From assembly GCF_000952685.1 (NCBI RefSeq), contig NZ_JYHV01000015.1, forward strand, positions 248,001-312,000: DNA of 64,000 nucleotides, written 5' to 3'. The number at the start of each line of letters is the position of its first letter. The first letter of the stretch is position 1. The notes beneath the pieces were generated by a model. That model did not search any database, was not told the DNA's origin, and was given only the letters and a program-made list of their open reading frames with translations. Position numbers and translations under genes: made by a program. Origin of the DNA: Stutzerimonas stutzeri. Lineage in GTDB: Bacteria; Pseudomonadota; Gammaproteobacteria; Pseudomonadales; Pseudomonadaceae. Positions 17,718 to 26,366 of the stretch are shown here, one piece after another.

Positions 17718-19375
17718 GCCCCGTGCCGGGCCTCCAGGCAAGCGGTCGCAACGCGATTGCGCCCGCGCTCCTTGGCACGATAAAGCTGGATGTCAGCGAG
17801 CTGCATCAGGCTGTCCAGGTCGCTGGCCTGTGATGGATAATGCGCCAGGCCGACCGACATGGTCAGTTGCAGAGTGCCTGCGCGTGTCTGCAATGACAGC
17901 GCGGCGAATTGCTGGCAGAGCAGGTTCAGCTTCTCCAGTGCTTCGTCAGGCTGGCTGCGGGGCAGCACCAGAAGAAACTCCTCCCCACCGACGCGAAAGA
18001 CCGCGTCGGTCGCTCGCAAAGCACCAAGCAGAAAGCTAGCAACGCCCTTGAGCGTATCGTCACCGGCGGCATGACCGTGGGTGTCGTTCAAACGCTTGAA
18101 GTGATCGAGGTCGACCATCGCCAAGGCGATCGGGGTAGCGTCACGCTGAGCACGCGCAAGCTCCTGGGCGAAGAAATCCTGCAGATGGCGCCTGTTGAAC
18201 AATCCGGTTAGCGGGTCGCGCAGCGCCTGGTTGCGTAGCGTCTCGTGCAGGCCGGAGATGGTTTCCAGCTGCTGTTCGCTAAGCGCCAGGGCCTCGGCCA
18301 GTTGCGACTGGCTGCGTTGGAATTCGGTGACATCGCGCAGGTAGAGCATCTGCCCGAGCACGACTGTTCCTTCACTCGAAACCCGGGAAATCTCACGCAC
18401 ACGTACCTCGAAGTACTGGCGAGCAGCGATGCTCAGCAGCTGCGGCGCGTGGCCAGCCTCTGCCTGGTGTAGCATGCCGTCCAGCTCTGCGCCGATCAGC
18501 GGCCAATCGACCAGCGCGCTACCTTGCCAATCGCGCTCCAGGTTAACCAGCCTGAGTCCGGCAGGATTCACCTCGATCACCCGGCGCTGCGGATCGATCA
18601 CCAATACCGGGTCGATCAAGGCGTCGAGCAGCAGGTGGCGTGCCACCGGCAGCAGATCGAACAGCCGCAAGCCGCTGATCAGCCAGCCGAAGCCGATGAG
18701 GGCGATCGCAAAGCTGAACGGCGTCGGGTCGAAGCCGAACAGCGCCCAGCCGAAGGCGACGTAGCCGATATTGGCTAACCAGGGCGTAGTCGTCAGAACC
18801 AGGAAAACCACATAGTGCCATCGGTGCAAGCCCTTGCTCTGCGCGGCCGCGCGCAGCGTGATAGCGATGCAGAAGAGCATGAACGGATAACCATAGGCGG
18901 CGGCCAGATAGAACAGCGGGCCGTGCCGGTAGACGATCGGCGCACCGGGGTCGGAAGAGATAGGTGCACTGTCGACGCCATAGAACTGCCCGTGCCAGGG
19001 GTTGCTCAGCGACATCAACCAGAACACCACCGGCATCACCGACCAGGCGACAATCGACATGGGTCGGAGGCGGGTATGGATGTTGTTGGCGTACTGCCAG
19101 AGAAACAATGCCCAGAAGGTGGGCACACCGAGAATCGCGGGCCAGGCCATGCTCGCCCAGAACATTTTGCAGTCCGGCTGCTGGGCGCTCATCTCGAGCG
19201 CTGCAGCGCCTAGCCACCAGAGGATCGCCATGTGCAGCCAGGCAAAGGCTGCGCTACCGGCGAATCTACGCTGATGCACGACCCAGCGCGCCAACAGCGT
19301 GACGCCCAAGCCTACCAGCACGGTCATCAGTACGGGGGCTGAAACACTCCAACCTGAATTCAAGCAGGCGAACAT
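17711..19375 (-). CDS. Membrane-bound PAS-GGDEF diguanylate cyclase
   Basis: A 554-residue protein with about seven N-terminal membrane segments of the histidine-kinase-N 7TM kind (residues about 10-225) and a PAS-like domain (about 235-350, VIDPQRRVIEVNPAGLRLV). A coiled linker follows, then a C-terminal GGDEF domain with the active motif GGEEF and DPLTGLFNRRHLQDF at its start. It likely makes cyclic-di-GMP in response to an unknown ligand. I chose the ATG at 19375, preceded by GAGGAC; an in-frame TTG at 19426 would add 17 residues. It shows no direct link to alcohol oxidation. Confidence 0.85.
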   Translation of the reverse strand: MFACLNSGWSVSAPVLMTVLVGLGVTLLARWVVHQRRFAGSAAFAWLHMAILWWLGAAALEMSAQQPDCKMFWASMAWPAILGVPTFWALFLWQYANNIHTRLRPMSIVAWSVMPVVFWLMSLSNPWHGQFYGVDSAPISSDPGAPIVYRHGPLFYLAAAYGYPFMLFCIAITLRAAAQSKGLHRWHYVVFLVLTTTPWLANIGYVAFGWALFGFDPTPFSFAIALIGFGWLISGLRLFDLLPVARHLLLDALIDPVLVIDPQRRVIEVNPAGLRLVNLERDWQGSALVDWPLIGAELDGMLHQAEAGHAPQLLSIAARQYFEVRVREISRVSSEGTVVLGQMLYLRDVTEFQRSQSQLAEALALSEQQLETISGLHETLRNQALRDPLTGLFNRRHLQDFFAQELARAQRDATPIALAMVDLDHFKRLNDTHGHAAGDDTLKGVASFLLGALRATDAVFRVGGEEFLLVLPRSQPDEALEKLNLLCQQFAALSLQTRAGTLQLTMSVGLAHYPSQASDLDSLMQLADIQLYRAKERGRNRVATACLEARHGAQ

Positions 19376-19523
19376 CGGGCCGTCCTCTGGCAAATCGATA
19401 CCCGGCATAGGGTTCGCGAAATTCAAGCGAGGACGATACCTGATGCGCTGCAGCGAGCAGTAGCGAAATGGTGGCGTTTCGCTTTCTTGTCGTTCGCCGC
19501 CATGGGTGCAGGCGCCGCAGTGG

Positions 19524-19919
19524 CTACATCTGGTCGTGGCAGGGCAGGTCGTCGGTGATATCGAACCAGGGTGCCTTGTTCGCGACGTATACGTTCCGGG
19601 TGGGTTTCACACCCGGGTCGGTATCCAGCGTTCCCAGTGGAAAGCCAAGCACTTCGGGATACTCATCGAAACGAGTGAACAGGCTCGAGCCGCACTCCGA
19701 ACAGAAGGCCTTGTGCTCACCCGGCGACGACTCGTAGAACTTGATCGACTCGGCGCCACTCAGCGTCTTCCAGTCACGGCTGGCCACGCGCGCGCGGGTA
19801 CGGAACGCCGCGGCATGCAACTTGCGGCACATGCTGCAATGGCAGTTAAGGACGTCGGTCAGCGGTCCGTTGATTTCGTATGTCACGCGCTTGCACAAAC
19901 AGCTGCCCCGCTGGGTCAT
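19524..19919 (-). CDS. GFA-family (glutathione-dependent formaldehyde-activating-like) protein
   Basis: The 131-residue zinc-binding protein has the GFA cysteine pattern: GSCLCKRVTYEI near the N-terminus, LNCHCSMCRKLH in the middle (CxCxxC) and KAFCSECGSSLFTRFDEYP toward the end. Members of this family bind zinc, and some have been linked to glutathione-formaldehyde adduct formation, though that activity is often not confirmed. The start at 19919 is preceded by AAGGA; upstream sequence is unrelated. It is followed on the same strand by no close gene, and a VOC-family gene lies just upstream. Confidence 0.83.
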   Translation of the reverse strand: MTQRGSCLCKRVTYEINGPLTDVLNCHCSMCRKLHAAAFRTRARVASRDWKTLSGAESIKFYESSPGEHKAFCSECGSSLFTRFDEYPEVLGFPLGTLDTDPGVKPTRNVYVANKAPWFDITDDLPCHDQM

Positions 19920-19987
19920 GGTCGTTGTCCTTGAACGATGATGGAGCGGGCGAGTGTAGCTGGGGATATGGTCGGTGAGCCACGCTG

Positions 19988-20383
19988 TCATTCATACGGC
20001 TCGCCGGGAAACTGGATCAGGCACAAACCATTGCCGAAGGGGTCGCTCAGCGTCACCAGCTTGCCCCAAGGGAAGTCACGGATGGGCGTTTCCTGGTGCG
20101 CTCCCGCGGCGACCGCTTGCTCACATGCCGTGGCGATGCCGTCCACGACAAAATCCAGATGGACTGGCGTCCAGTGCCGTCCATAGTCGCGTATGGCCTG
20201 CTGGCTGGCGGTAGCGGCCTCGCCTTCGGCATGTTCGATCAGGTAAAGCCGGCAGCAGGTACCGAGCATCTCGGCCACCGTTCCCTCGAACAGCGTGCGC
20301 GCGTGCTGTAGGCCGAGCGCGTCATGATAGAAACTGACGGCGCGATCCAGGTCGGCGACGTCTATGTTTACCAGAACCTGCAT
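19988..20383 (-). CDS. VOC/glyoxalase-fold protein
   Basis: The 131-residue protein has the vicinal-oxygen-chelate fold pattern: MQVLVNIDVADLDRAVSFYHDALGL at the start, HLDFVVDGIATACEQAVAAGA in the middle and DPFGNGLCLIQFPG at the end. It is related to bleomycin-resistance/glyoxalase-like proteins. The reaction cannot be told from sequence. The ATG at 20383 has an excellent ribosome site (GAGGAGGAAAT). Confidence 0.8.
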   Translation of the reverse strand: MQVLVNIDVADLDRAVSFYHDALGLQHARTLFEGTVAEMLGTCCRLYLIEHAEGEAATASQQAIRDYGRHWTPVHLDFVVDGIATACEQAVAAGAHQETPIRDFPWGKLVTLSDPFGNGLCLIQFPGEPYE

Positions 20384-20410
20384 ATTTCCTCCTCGTGCTT
20401 GCACTTGGAT

Positions 20411-20959
20411 CTAGGCCGGTCCGATCTCGACCTCGCGCGGGCCGGGCGCCATGACGTCGGACAGGCTGGAACGATTGTCGCCGGAGCCAGCCATCATCAC
20501 GCTGAAGCTGCCGTCGGTTTCCAACACCACAGCTTCAACCTCACCTATTGCGGCGAAACCGCTGGAACGGATGGCCGAGCGGATCTCATCCTCCGTCACG
20601 CGTGCGGCGCGCATCGCACCACTCAGCATCTGCCCCTGGTAAAACAGCAACGCCGGCTCGCCGGTCACCAGTTTGCGGACCCAGCCGGCACGGACGCTCG
20701 ACCAGGTCACCAGGTACTGGAGACCGATCAGCAAGGCCAGAGCCAACGTGCCTTGCGCCAGAGATACGTTGCGGTTCAGCAGAATGGTGGCGAAGGTGGA
20801 GCCCAGCGCCACCGTGACCACCAGGTCGAAGGCGTTCATCTTCGATAGCGTGCGCCTGCCGGAAATACGTAGCAGGACGATCAGGTTGATATAGGCCAAT
20901 ACCCCGATTACCAGGGTTCGAAACAGGGTCGACCAACCGCTGAAAAACATACCTTCCAC
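20411..20959 (-). CDS. DUF421/YetF-type membrane protein
   Basis: The 182-residue protein has three N-terminal membrane helices (about 10-30, 38-58, 66-86) with the conserved RISGRRTLSKMNAFDLVVTVALGS segment. A soluble C-terminal domain (LVTGEPALLFYQGQMLSGAMRAARVTEDEIRSAIR..., in part) follows. This is the YetF/DUF421 layout, whose function is not established. Start GTG at 20959 has GGAGG upstream; an ATG three codons on is the alternative. Confidence 0.8.
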   Translation of the reverse strand: MEGMFFSGWSTLFRTLVIGVLAYINLIVLLRISGRRTLSKMNAFDLVVTVALGSTFATILLNRNVSLAQGTLALALLIGLQYLVTWSSVRAGWVRKLVTGEPALLFYQGQMLSGAMRAARVTEDEIRSAIRSSGFAAIGEVEAVVLETDGSFSVMMAGSGDNRSSLSDVMAPGPREVEIGPA

Positions 20960-21040
20960 ATCTACCTCCGTTAAGAACTGTCACAAGTAGACGTCAGGAG
21001 CAGCAGCGGGTTGCACGCCCACTTCAGGCAGAGTGCTTGC

Positions 21041-21616
21041 TCAACTGGTCTCCAGCGGCCGAGTCACGGGAACCAAGCACGATGTGTTCGATTGCATCTC
21101 CAGCGCGAGAAACACCATCAGCGCCGCATAAGCATCGTTGGCGGCGTAGCGCTGCTGCGCGCAGGACAAATTGTTGTTCGCCCAGTTGGAGGTAGATACG
21201 CTTCGTGACTTGCTGATGCCGACGCCCAGCACTGCCGCTACGGCGCCGCGAAGCCCGACCTGGCCTTTCTTGCCCTGATAGCGCAATGTCGAGCCGAGAT
21301 CCAGGCTGTGCCGCAGTTCGATCCCAAGCCGGGTGCGCAAACGACTGCGGTCGGACGCGAGGCCGAAGCCGATCTTCAATACCTGCTCCGCTTCCAAGAC
21401 CTGCCTGGCGGCTTCGAGCGCACCTGGCGTGCCCACTTGGAACAGATAAGCTTTTTGCGGCGTGGCGAACTGAATGAGGTGCGGCCCGCTGGAAATCTCA
21501 CCCACCTTGAACGTGGGCTTTGACTCCGTATCGAAACCGATTTTCGAATGGCAGAGGATCTCCTCGACTGCCTGGCGAAACGCCTCGGGTGTTGCCGGGG
21601 TGACGATACGATCCAA
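21041..21616 (-). CDS. RNase D-like 3'-5' exonuclease, N-terminus uncertain
   Basis: A DEDD-type 3'-5' exonuclease domain protein: IGFDTESKPTF carries the first acidic pair, ILKIGFGLASDRSRLRTRL-type sequence the second motif, and RYAANDAYAALMVFL the third with Tyr/Asp. The TTG at 21616 is the first allowed start codon in this frame. The frame stays open upstream to about 21691 and reads PQITQLDSLPRFEGLALDRIV, in keeping with longer homologues, but contains no ATG, GTG or TTG. The true N-terminus may therefore use a rare start codon or be frameshifted. Substrate unknown. Confidence 0.72.
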   Translation of the reverse strand: MDRIVTPATPEAFRQAVEEILCHSKIGFDTESKPTFKVGEISSGPHLIQFATPQKAYLFQVGTPGALEAARQVLEAEQVLKIGFGLASDRSRLRTRLGIELRHSLDLGSTLRYQGKKGQVGLRGAVAAVLGVGISKSRSVSTSNWANNNLSCAQQRYAANDAYAALMVFLALEMQSNTSCLVPVTRPLETS

Positions 21617-21777
21617 GGCAAGGCCCTCGAAGCGGGGCAGGCTGTCGAGCTGGGTGATTTGGGGGATGCGGATGATGACGGGAACTCCACTTCAAAAAGC
21701 TGCTAATCCGCACAGCGAAAGCGGCGTGCGTTGCATTCATTAAAGCTCAAGCAGCGGTCATCATTACCGCGATCCAA

Positions 21778-22428
21778 TCACTTCTCCCAGTTGGTCGGAC
21801 AATCGAGACAGCCCGCCATATGGGTGCCTTGGAAAGTGGCGTAGTGGCGACGTGCTCCGGTCAGGGTCGCATTCGCGAGATTGGCGTCGTTAAGCTTGCC
21901 CTCCTGCAGGTTGGCATCGGTCAGATCAGCGTGATCGAGATCGGCTTTGCTCAGCCAGGCCATCTCCAGGTTGGCTGCGGTAAGGTTCGCGCCATGCATT
22001 TTCGCTCCGCTCAAGCGCGCAAATTCCAGGTTCGCCGCGGTCAGGTTAGCGCCGTCGAAGCGCGCGGCCTGGGCGAACAGCCCCCAGCCCTGAACGGCGA
22101 CCAACTGGGCATCGGTCAGGATCGACAGGCGCAGGTTGGCTTGTTGCAGGCTGGCGCGGGTGAGGGTGGCGCCGGTCAGGTTGGCTTTTTCCAGGTTGGC
22201 CAGATCGAGGTTGGCATGGCGCAAGTTGGCACCGGTGAGATCGGCCCCCGCCAGATCCATCTTGCGCATGTCCTGATTGCTCAGATCGGCACCGCGCAGA
22301 TCGACACGGGGACATTTGCTCTCTGGCTGGATGACACAACCGTTGATGAGCGGCGGCTGCTCGTCGTCAGCCTGCAGCGGTGCGCTGGCGAGCAGCGCGG
22401 TGAGTAGTAAAAAGCGGGACAGGTCCAT
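21778..22428 (-). CDS. Secreted pentapeptide-repeat protein
   Basis: The 216-residue protein has a signal peptide (MDLSRFLLLTALLASAPLQA) followed by about 25 A(D/N)LXX repeats, for example ADLSNQDMRKMDLAGADLTGANL, with one interruption at about 110-125. The C-terminus has CLDCP. It likely forms a right-handed beta-helix in the periplasm. P. putida also has a pentapeptide protein between pedR2 and pedE, so it is a conserved part of the cluster. It lies 123 bp downstream of exaA in the same direction and may be co-transcribed. Role unknown. Confidence 0.8.
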   Translation of the reverse strand: MDLSRFLLLTALLASAPLQADDEQPPLINGCVIQPESKCPRVDLRGADLSNQDMRKMDLAGADLTGANLRHANLDLANLEKANLTGATLTRASLQQANLRLSILTDAQLVAVQGWGLFAQAARFDGANLTAANLEFARLSGAKMHGANLTAANLEMAWLSKADLDHADLTDANLQEGKLNDANLANATLTGARRHYATFQGTHMAGCLDCPTNWEK

Positions 22429-22551
22429 GGTGGCTCCGAAATCATCGAGGGAAACGCGCAGCCATCTATCGCGATGGCCAGGGCGATGGCGGGGCGCCGT
22501 GAGAGCGCCAACCCTGCTGACGCACCGTCATCGCTATAGCGGATGGCTGGG

Positions 22552-24411
22552 TCAGCGCCGAGCGGTCTGGTTTTCCCACTTAGGCATACGGAAGACCCAG
22601 AACGAGCCACCCTGGGCGACCGGCTTGGTCAGCACAGCCATGTCACCGCCCCATAACGGCACCGCACCGCCGTAGCCGACTGTCACGCCGATGAACTGCT
22701 CGCCGTCCTGCTCCCAAGTGATCGGCGGCGCGATGATTCCGCTGCCGGTCTGGAATTTCCAGAGCTCCTCCCCGGTCTTCGCGTTGAAGGCCTTCAGGTA
22801 GCCGTCACCCGTGCCGGTGAACACCAGGTTGCCCTTGGTGGCGAGCACGCCGGCCCAGAGCGGCAGTGGTTCTTTGTGCTCCCAGGCGACCTTGCCGGTG
22901 GCGGGGTCCATGGCCCGCAGAATGCCGACGTGATCGTCGTACATGCGCTTGATCCGGAAACCCTGGCCGAGATAGGCGTTGCCCTTCTTGTAGCTGACTT
23001 CCTCGGTCCAGTAGTCCTCTTTCCAGTGATTGGCGGGAACGTAGAACAGGCCGGTGTCCTGGCTGTAGGCCATGGGATTCCAGTTCTTGCCACCAAGGAA
23101 GGGCGGTGAAACCTCTACCGATTTGCCGTGCGCCTCGCCGGGTTCCGGCTTTGGTGGGCGCTGACCTTCGTTCTCCACCGGCCGGCCGGTCTTGAGGTCG
23201 ATGTGGCTGGCCCAGGTGATGTTGTCCACGAAGGGGAAGGCATTCTGCAGCTTACCGTCCTGGCGATTGACTACGTAGAAAAAGCCATTGCGGTCGGCGT
23301 GAGCGGTCGCCTTGATGGTTTTTCCCTCCTTGTTCTTGTAGTCGAACAAGACGAGTTCATTGTTGCCGGAGAAGTCCCAGGCATCGTTCGGCGTGTGCTG
23401 GTAGAACCACTTCACTTCACCGGTGCTGGCATCGACACCGACCTGCCCGGAGGTATAAAGGCTGTCATAGTCCTTCGGTTCGCCGCCATCGGCAGTGCGC
23501 GCCCATCCGTTCCAGGGTGCCGGGTTGCCCGCACCGACGATGATGGTGTTGGTTTCGGCATCGAAGCTCGCGCTCTGCCAAGGCGCGCCGCCACCCTGGC
23601 TCCAGGCTTCTTTCTTGCCGGTGGGCGAGTTGGGGTCATCGGGCCAGGAGGGTGCCTTGATGTCCCCGGTCGGGGTGCTGTCTTTGCCGTTGAGACGGCC
23701 CACGTGGCCTTCGACGAAGGGGCGCATCCAGACTTCCTCGCCGGTGTCCGGGTCGCGCGCGAACAGTTTGCCGACGACGCCGAACTCATCACCGGAGCTG
23801 CCATGAATCAGCAGGACCTTGCCGCTTTTCTGGTCCTTGATCAGCGTCGGCGCGCCGGTCATGGTGTAGCCCGCCCCGTGATCGCCGAACTTCTTCTTCC
23901 AGACGACCTTGCCGGTGTCCTTGTTCAACGCGACCACCTGCGCATCGAGTGTGCCGAAGTAGATCTTGTCGCCGAAGATGGCCGCTCCGCGATTGACCAC
24001 GTCGCAGCACGGGCGGATATCGGCCGGCAGCCGATGCGCGTAGCTCCAGAGGCGCTTGCCGGTGCGTGCGTCGAGCGCAAAGACCCGCGAGTAGGAGCCG
24101 GTCACGTAGATGACACCGTCATGCACGATGGCCTGGGATTCTTGGCCCCGCTGCTTCTCGTCACCGAAGGAAAACGACCAAGCGGGTGTCAGCTTGAAGA
24201 CGTTTTCGTCGTTCACCTGGGCCAGCGGGCTCCAGCGCTGGGCATTGGTGCCCATGCCGTACTGCAGTACGTTGCCGGTCGAAAGGTGGTCGTTGGCGAT
24301 GTCTTCCCACGTCACGTTCTTGGCATATGACATACCCGTGGATGTGAGGCTGGCAGCCAGCACGGCAATGGCGAGAGGGCGTCTGCTGCCCAGGGTTGCT
24401 CTTGTTGTCAT
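22552..24411 (-). CDS. exaA: ExaA/PedE-type quinoprotein alcohol dehydrogenase, calcium-type site
   Basis: The 619-residue periplasmic PQQ enzyme has a signal peptide (cut near SYA) and beta-propeller W-motifs (for example KRLWSYAHRLP and GKVVWKKKFG). The vicinal disulfide pair is C135-C136 (RPCCDVVNRG), and the catalytic region is NDAWDFSGNNEL with D346. The residue two after the catalytic Asp is S348; lanthanide-dependent enzymes carry Asp there, so a calcium-dependent enzyme is expected. It oxidises ethanol and other alcohols to aldehydes, handing electrons to cytochrome c550. It is divergent from that cytochrome gene. Start 24411 is chosen for its signal peptide; the longer frame is unrelated. 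Confidence 0.93.
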   Translation of the reverse strand: MTTRATLGSRRPLAIAVLAASLTSTGMSYAKNVTWEDIANDHLSTGNVLQYGMGTNAQRWSPLAQVNDENVFKLTPAWSFSFGDEKQRGQESQAIVHDGVIYVTGSYSRVFALDARTGKRLWSYAHRLPADIRPCCDVVNRGAAIFGDKIYFGTLDAQVVALNKDTGKVVWKKKFGDHGAGYTMTGAPTLIKDQKSGKVLLIHGSSGDEFGVVGKLFARDPDTGEEVWMRPFVEGHVGRLNGKDSTPTGDIKAPSWPDDPNSPTGKKEAWSQGGGAPWQSASFDAETNTIIVGAGNPAPWNGWARTADGGEPKDYDSLYTSGQVGVDASTGEVKWFYQHTPNDAWDFSGNNELVLFDYKNKEGKTIKATAHADRNGFFYVVNRQDGKLQNAFPFVDNITWASHIDLKTGRPVENEGQRPPKPEPGEAHGKSVEVSPPFLGGKNWNPMAYSQDTGLFYVPANHWKEDYWTEEVSYKKGNAYLGQGFRIKRMYDDHVGILRAMDPATGKVAWEHKEPLPLWAGVLATKGNLVFTGTGDGYLKAFNAKTGEELWKFQTGSGIIAPPITWEQDGEQFIGVTVGYGGAVPLWGGDMAVLTKPVAQGGSFWVFRMPKWENQTARR

Positions 24412-24751
24412 GGTTGGTTTCCCTTGGTCGATTCGAACGAGGCCGGGCGCTGCGCTCACGATGCGGTTGTGTGCGGTGAGCGACCGGCCAGGCGAATCGA
24501 TTATTGGAAGGCGGCCTCGGCGGCTGATACGGAAAAGCTCCCGCTGATTCAGGGAAAATTTCCCAATCAGCCTGTGTTTTCGAGCCGCTACATCGGTGTT
24601 GCGCGAAGGCGTCAAGAGGCCCTACTACCAAGGGAGTAGGCGCAGGCAACCAAAGCACCATTCTGCCGTTGAGGCTCAAACTCCAAGATGACCACCATGC
24701 GCTCCGACTGGGGTTGCCTTGCTCAGGTATTCGAAATTAACGGTGGTAGTC
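24412..24751. other. exaA-exaB divergent promoter region
   Basis: This 340-base divergent region holds no gene. It contains the best copy of the regulon palindrome (24622-24639). A 17-bp element 26 bp further on (CCAAAGCACCATTCTGC, 24650-24666) recurs with one change before pqqA at 41190-41206. Confidence 0.6.
24622..24639 (+). promoter_or_regulatory. Putative operator of the alcohol-oxidation regulon (exaB copy, best match)
   Basis: CTACTACCAAGGGAGTAG is the most symmetric copy: CTACT and AGTAG are exact inverted arms around CC and GG. It lies 112 bp before the cytochrome start and 211 bp before exaA. Confidence 0.55.
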
Positions 24752-25189
24752 ATGAACAATAAAATCGCACTGCGCGCTCTCTTCGCTGCTGGTCTGCTGG
24801 GCTTTACAGGCATGGCTCTGGCCCACGGCGACGTAACACCACAGAAAGTCGAAACCAAGGGATTGACCACCCTGGGCGAAGAGTGGGTCGACGAGAATCC
24901 TTACCGCGCGCCCAGCGAAGATCACGACAAGGCCGTCGAGATCGGTGCATCCGCCTACAACCAGAACTGCGCTCGGTGTCATGGTCTCGAGGCGATTTCC
25001 GGGGGTATCGCACCCGACTTGCGTGATCTGGAGGCCAGCTACGACGGAGATGAATGGTTCAAGGAGCGCGTGATCAACGGTGCGGTTCGTGACGGCGCCG
25101 TCTATATGCCGCGCATGGCCGACTACCTCAGCCAGGAAGCGCTCTGGGCGATCCGGACCTACATTGAAAGCGAAGCTGCCAAGCGGTGA
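24752..25189 (+). CDS. exaB: Cytochrome c550 (ExaB/PedF), electron acceptor of the quinoprotein ADH
   Basis: The 145-residue periplasmic monohaem cytochrome has a signal peptide (MNNKIALRALFAAGLLGFTG, cut after ALA) and one haem site C73ARCH77. A distal Met probably lies in AVYMPRMADYLS. It accepts electrons from ExaA/PedE and passes them to the respiratory chain. It is divergent from exaA, as in Pseudomonas exa loci, and is followed at once by the PedG-like gene, whose possible GTG start overlaps its stop. The ATG at 24752 is used because the signal peptide begins there. Confidence 0.92.
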   Translation: MNNKIALRALFAAGLLGFTGMALAHGDVTPQKVETKGLTTLGEEWVDENPYRAPSEDHDKAVEIGASAYNQNCARCHGLEAISGGIAPDLRDLEASYDGDEWFKERVINGAVRDGAVYMPRMADYLSQEALWAIRTYIESEAAKR

Positions 25190-25194
25190 TCGCC

Positions 25195-26082
25195 ATGCGC
25201 CAGTTGCTAGCTGTCCTGTGCCTGTCGCTGTGGTGCGCGCTGGCGCAGGCCGGGGTGACGAAGGTGCGCGCCTACGACGACATCATCGCCTCGGGCGTGC
25301 TCAAGGTGGCGATGTACGAGAACTTCCCGCCCTACAGCTTCATGGACAATGGCAAGCCGAGCGGGGTCGATGTGGATCTCGCTAATACCCTGGCCAAGGC
25401 ACTCGGGCTGAAGGTCGAGGTGCTCTGGGTCACACCCGGCGAAACCTTGGATGACGACCTGCGCAACTTCATCTGGAAAGGCCACTACCTGCGGCCGGAC
25501 ATTCTGGCCGACGTGATGATTCGTGTGCCCTATGACCGTGAATACGCCGTCAAGCGCAATGACGTGGGCGAGCTGGTCAACGAACAGGTGGTGATGTTCG
25601 GTCCCTATCAGCGCGAGCGTTGGCAGTCAGCGTACGACGATCGACGGCTGGACGAACTGTCGAGCGTCGGTGTGCTGCGTTTCCACCCGGTTGGCGTCGA
25701 AATCGAGAGCGTGCCCTCGTTCTACCTATCCTCGGTTTTCAACGGCAGCATCGCTAAAATGCTCCATCATTACCCGACGGCGCAGGCCGCATTCTCGGCG
25801 ATGCAGGCCGGTGAGGTGGACGCGACCATGGCCATGCGCGGCGAGATCGACTGGATGCTCAAGCAGGCTGGCGACCAACATCTGAAAGCGGCCGACAATG
25901 CCTACCCGAACATGGGCCGTCAGGCCTGGGATCTCGGCATGGCGGTGCACGAGTCCAACCGTCAGCTGGCCTATGCGCTGGAAGGTGAACTGGAAGGGCT
26001 GATCGAGGATGGCAGCGTCGAACAAGTGTTCAACCGCTACGGTCTGCGTTACGAGCTGCCCGAGCTATATAAGGCCGAGTAA
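25195..26082 (+). CDS. PedG-like periplasmic solute-binding protein (family 3)
   Basis: The 295-residue secreted protein (signal peptide ending ALAQA) has a family 3 binding-protein fold: SGVLKVAMYENFPPYSFMDNG, GVDVDLANTLAKALGL and GEVDATMAMRGEIDWML. Proteins of this kind beside PQQ dehydrogenases (PedG in P. putida, MxaJ in methylotrophs) have been linked to dehydrogenase maturation or activity rather than to amino-acid uptake, and no transporter genes sit next to it. It is in an operon with exaB. A GTG at 25186 is an alternative start that overlaps the cytochrome stop codon. Confidence 0.75.
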   Translation: MRQLLAVLCLSLWCALAQAGVTKVRAYDDIIASGVLKVAMYENFPPYSFMDNGKPSGVDVDLANTLAKALGLKVEVLWVTPGETLDDDLRNFIWKGHYLRPDILADVMIRVPYDREYAVKRNDVGELVNEQVVMFGPYQRERWQSAYDDRRLDELSSVGVLRFHPVGVEIESVPSFYLSSVFNGSIAKMLHHYPTAQAAFSAMQAGEVDATMAMRGEIDWMLKQAGDQHLKAADNAYPNMGRQAWDLGMAVHESNRQLAYALEGELEGLIEDGSVEQVFNRYGLRYELPELYKAE

Positions 26083-26268
26083 CCGAACTGGGCTCGACGC
26101 GGTGTTGAGGGCCGCGTCGAATGCTGATTCGTTCAACCGAACCACCTCCGCCAAGCCGGCGAAAAATACGATTTCTTTACGCCACTTGCGTGCCTCTGCA
26201 ATCGAATCTTTACATCCCCCGCTCAGACAATCTCCGTACCGCATAGACGCGTAAAACGGAGTTTTCCC

Positions 26269-26358
26269 ATGTCCTTCCTTGACGGCCTCTCGCTGAGCTT
26301 GGCCATCATGCTGTTCCTCTACCTGTCGTCGGCGCTGCTTCGCGCCGACCGCAGCTAG
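26269..26358 (+). CDS. kdpF: KdpF, small membrane subunit of the Kdp potassium ATPase
   Basis: A 29-residue peptide (MSFLDGLSLSLAIMLFLYLS, then SALLRADRS) with one membrane helix. It sits 8 bp before kdpA and after a GGAG ribosome site. Size, helix and place fit KdpF, which stabilises the KdpABC complex in the inner membrane. Confidence 0.85.
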   Translation: MSFLDGLSLSLAIMLFLYLSSALLRADRS

Positions 26359-26366
26359 GAGGGCTC

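Noticed and set aside
23128-24330. Long open + strand frame opposite exaA (400 codons)
   Set aside because: It is an antisense shadow of a highly biased, well-supported quinoprotein gene and its translation shows no domain.
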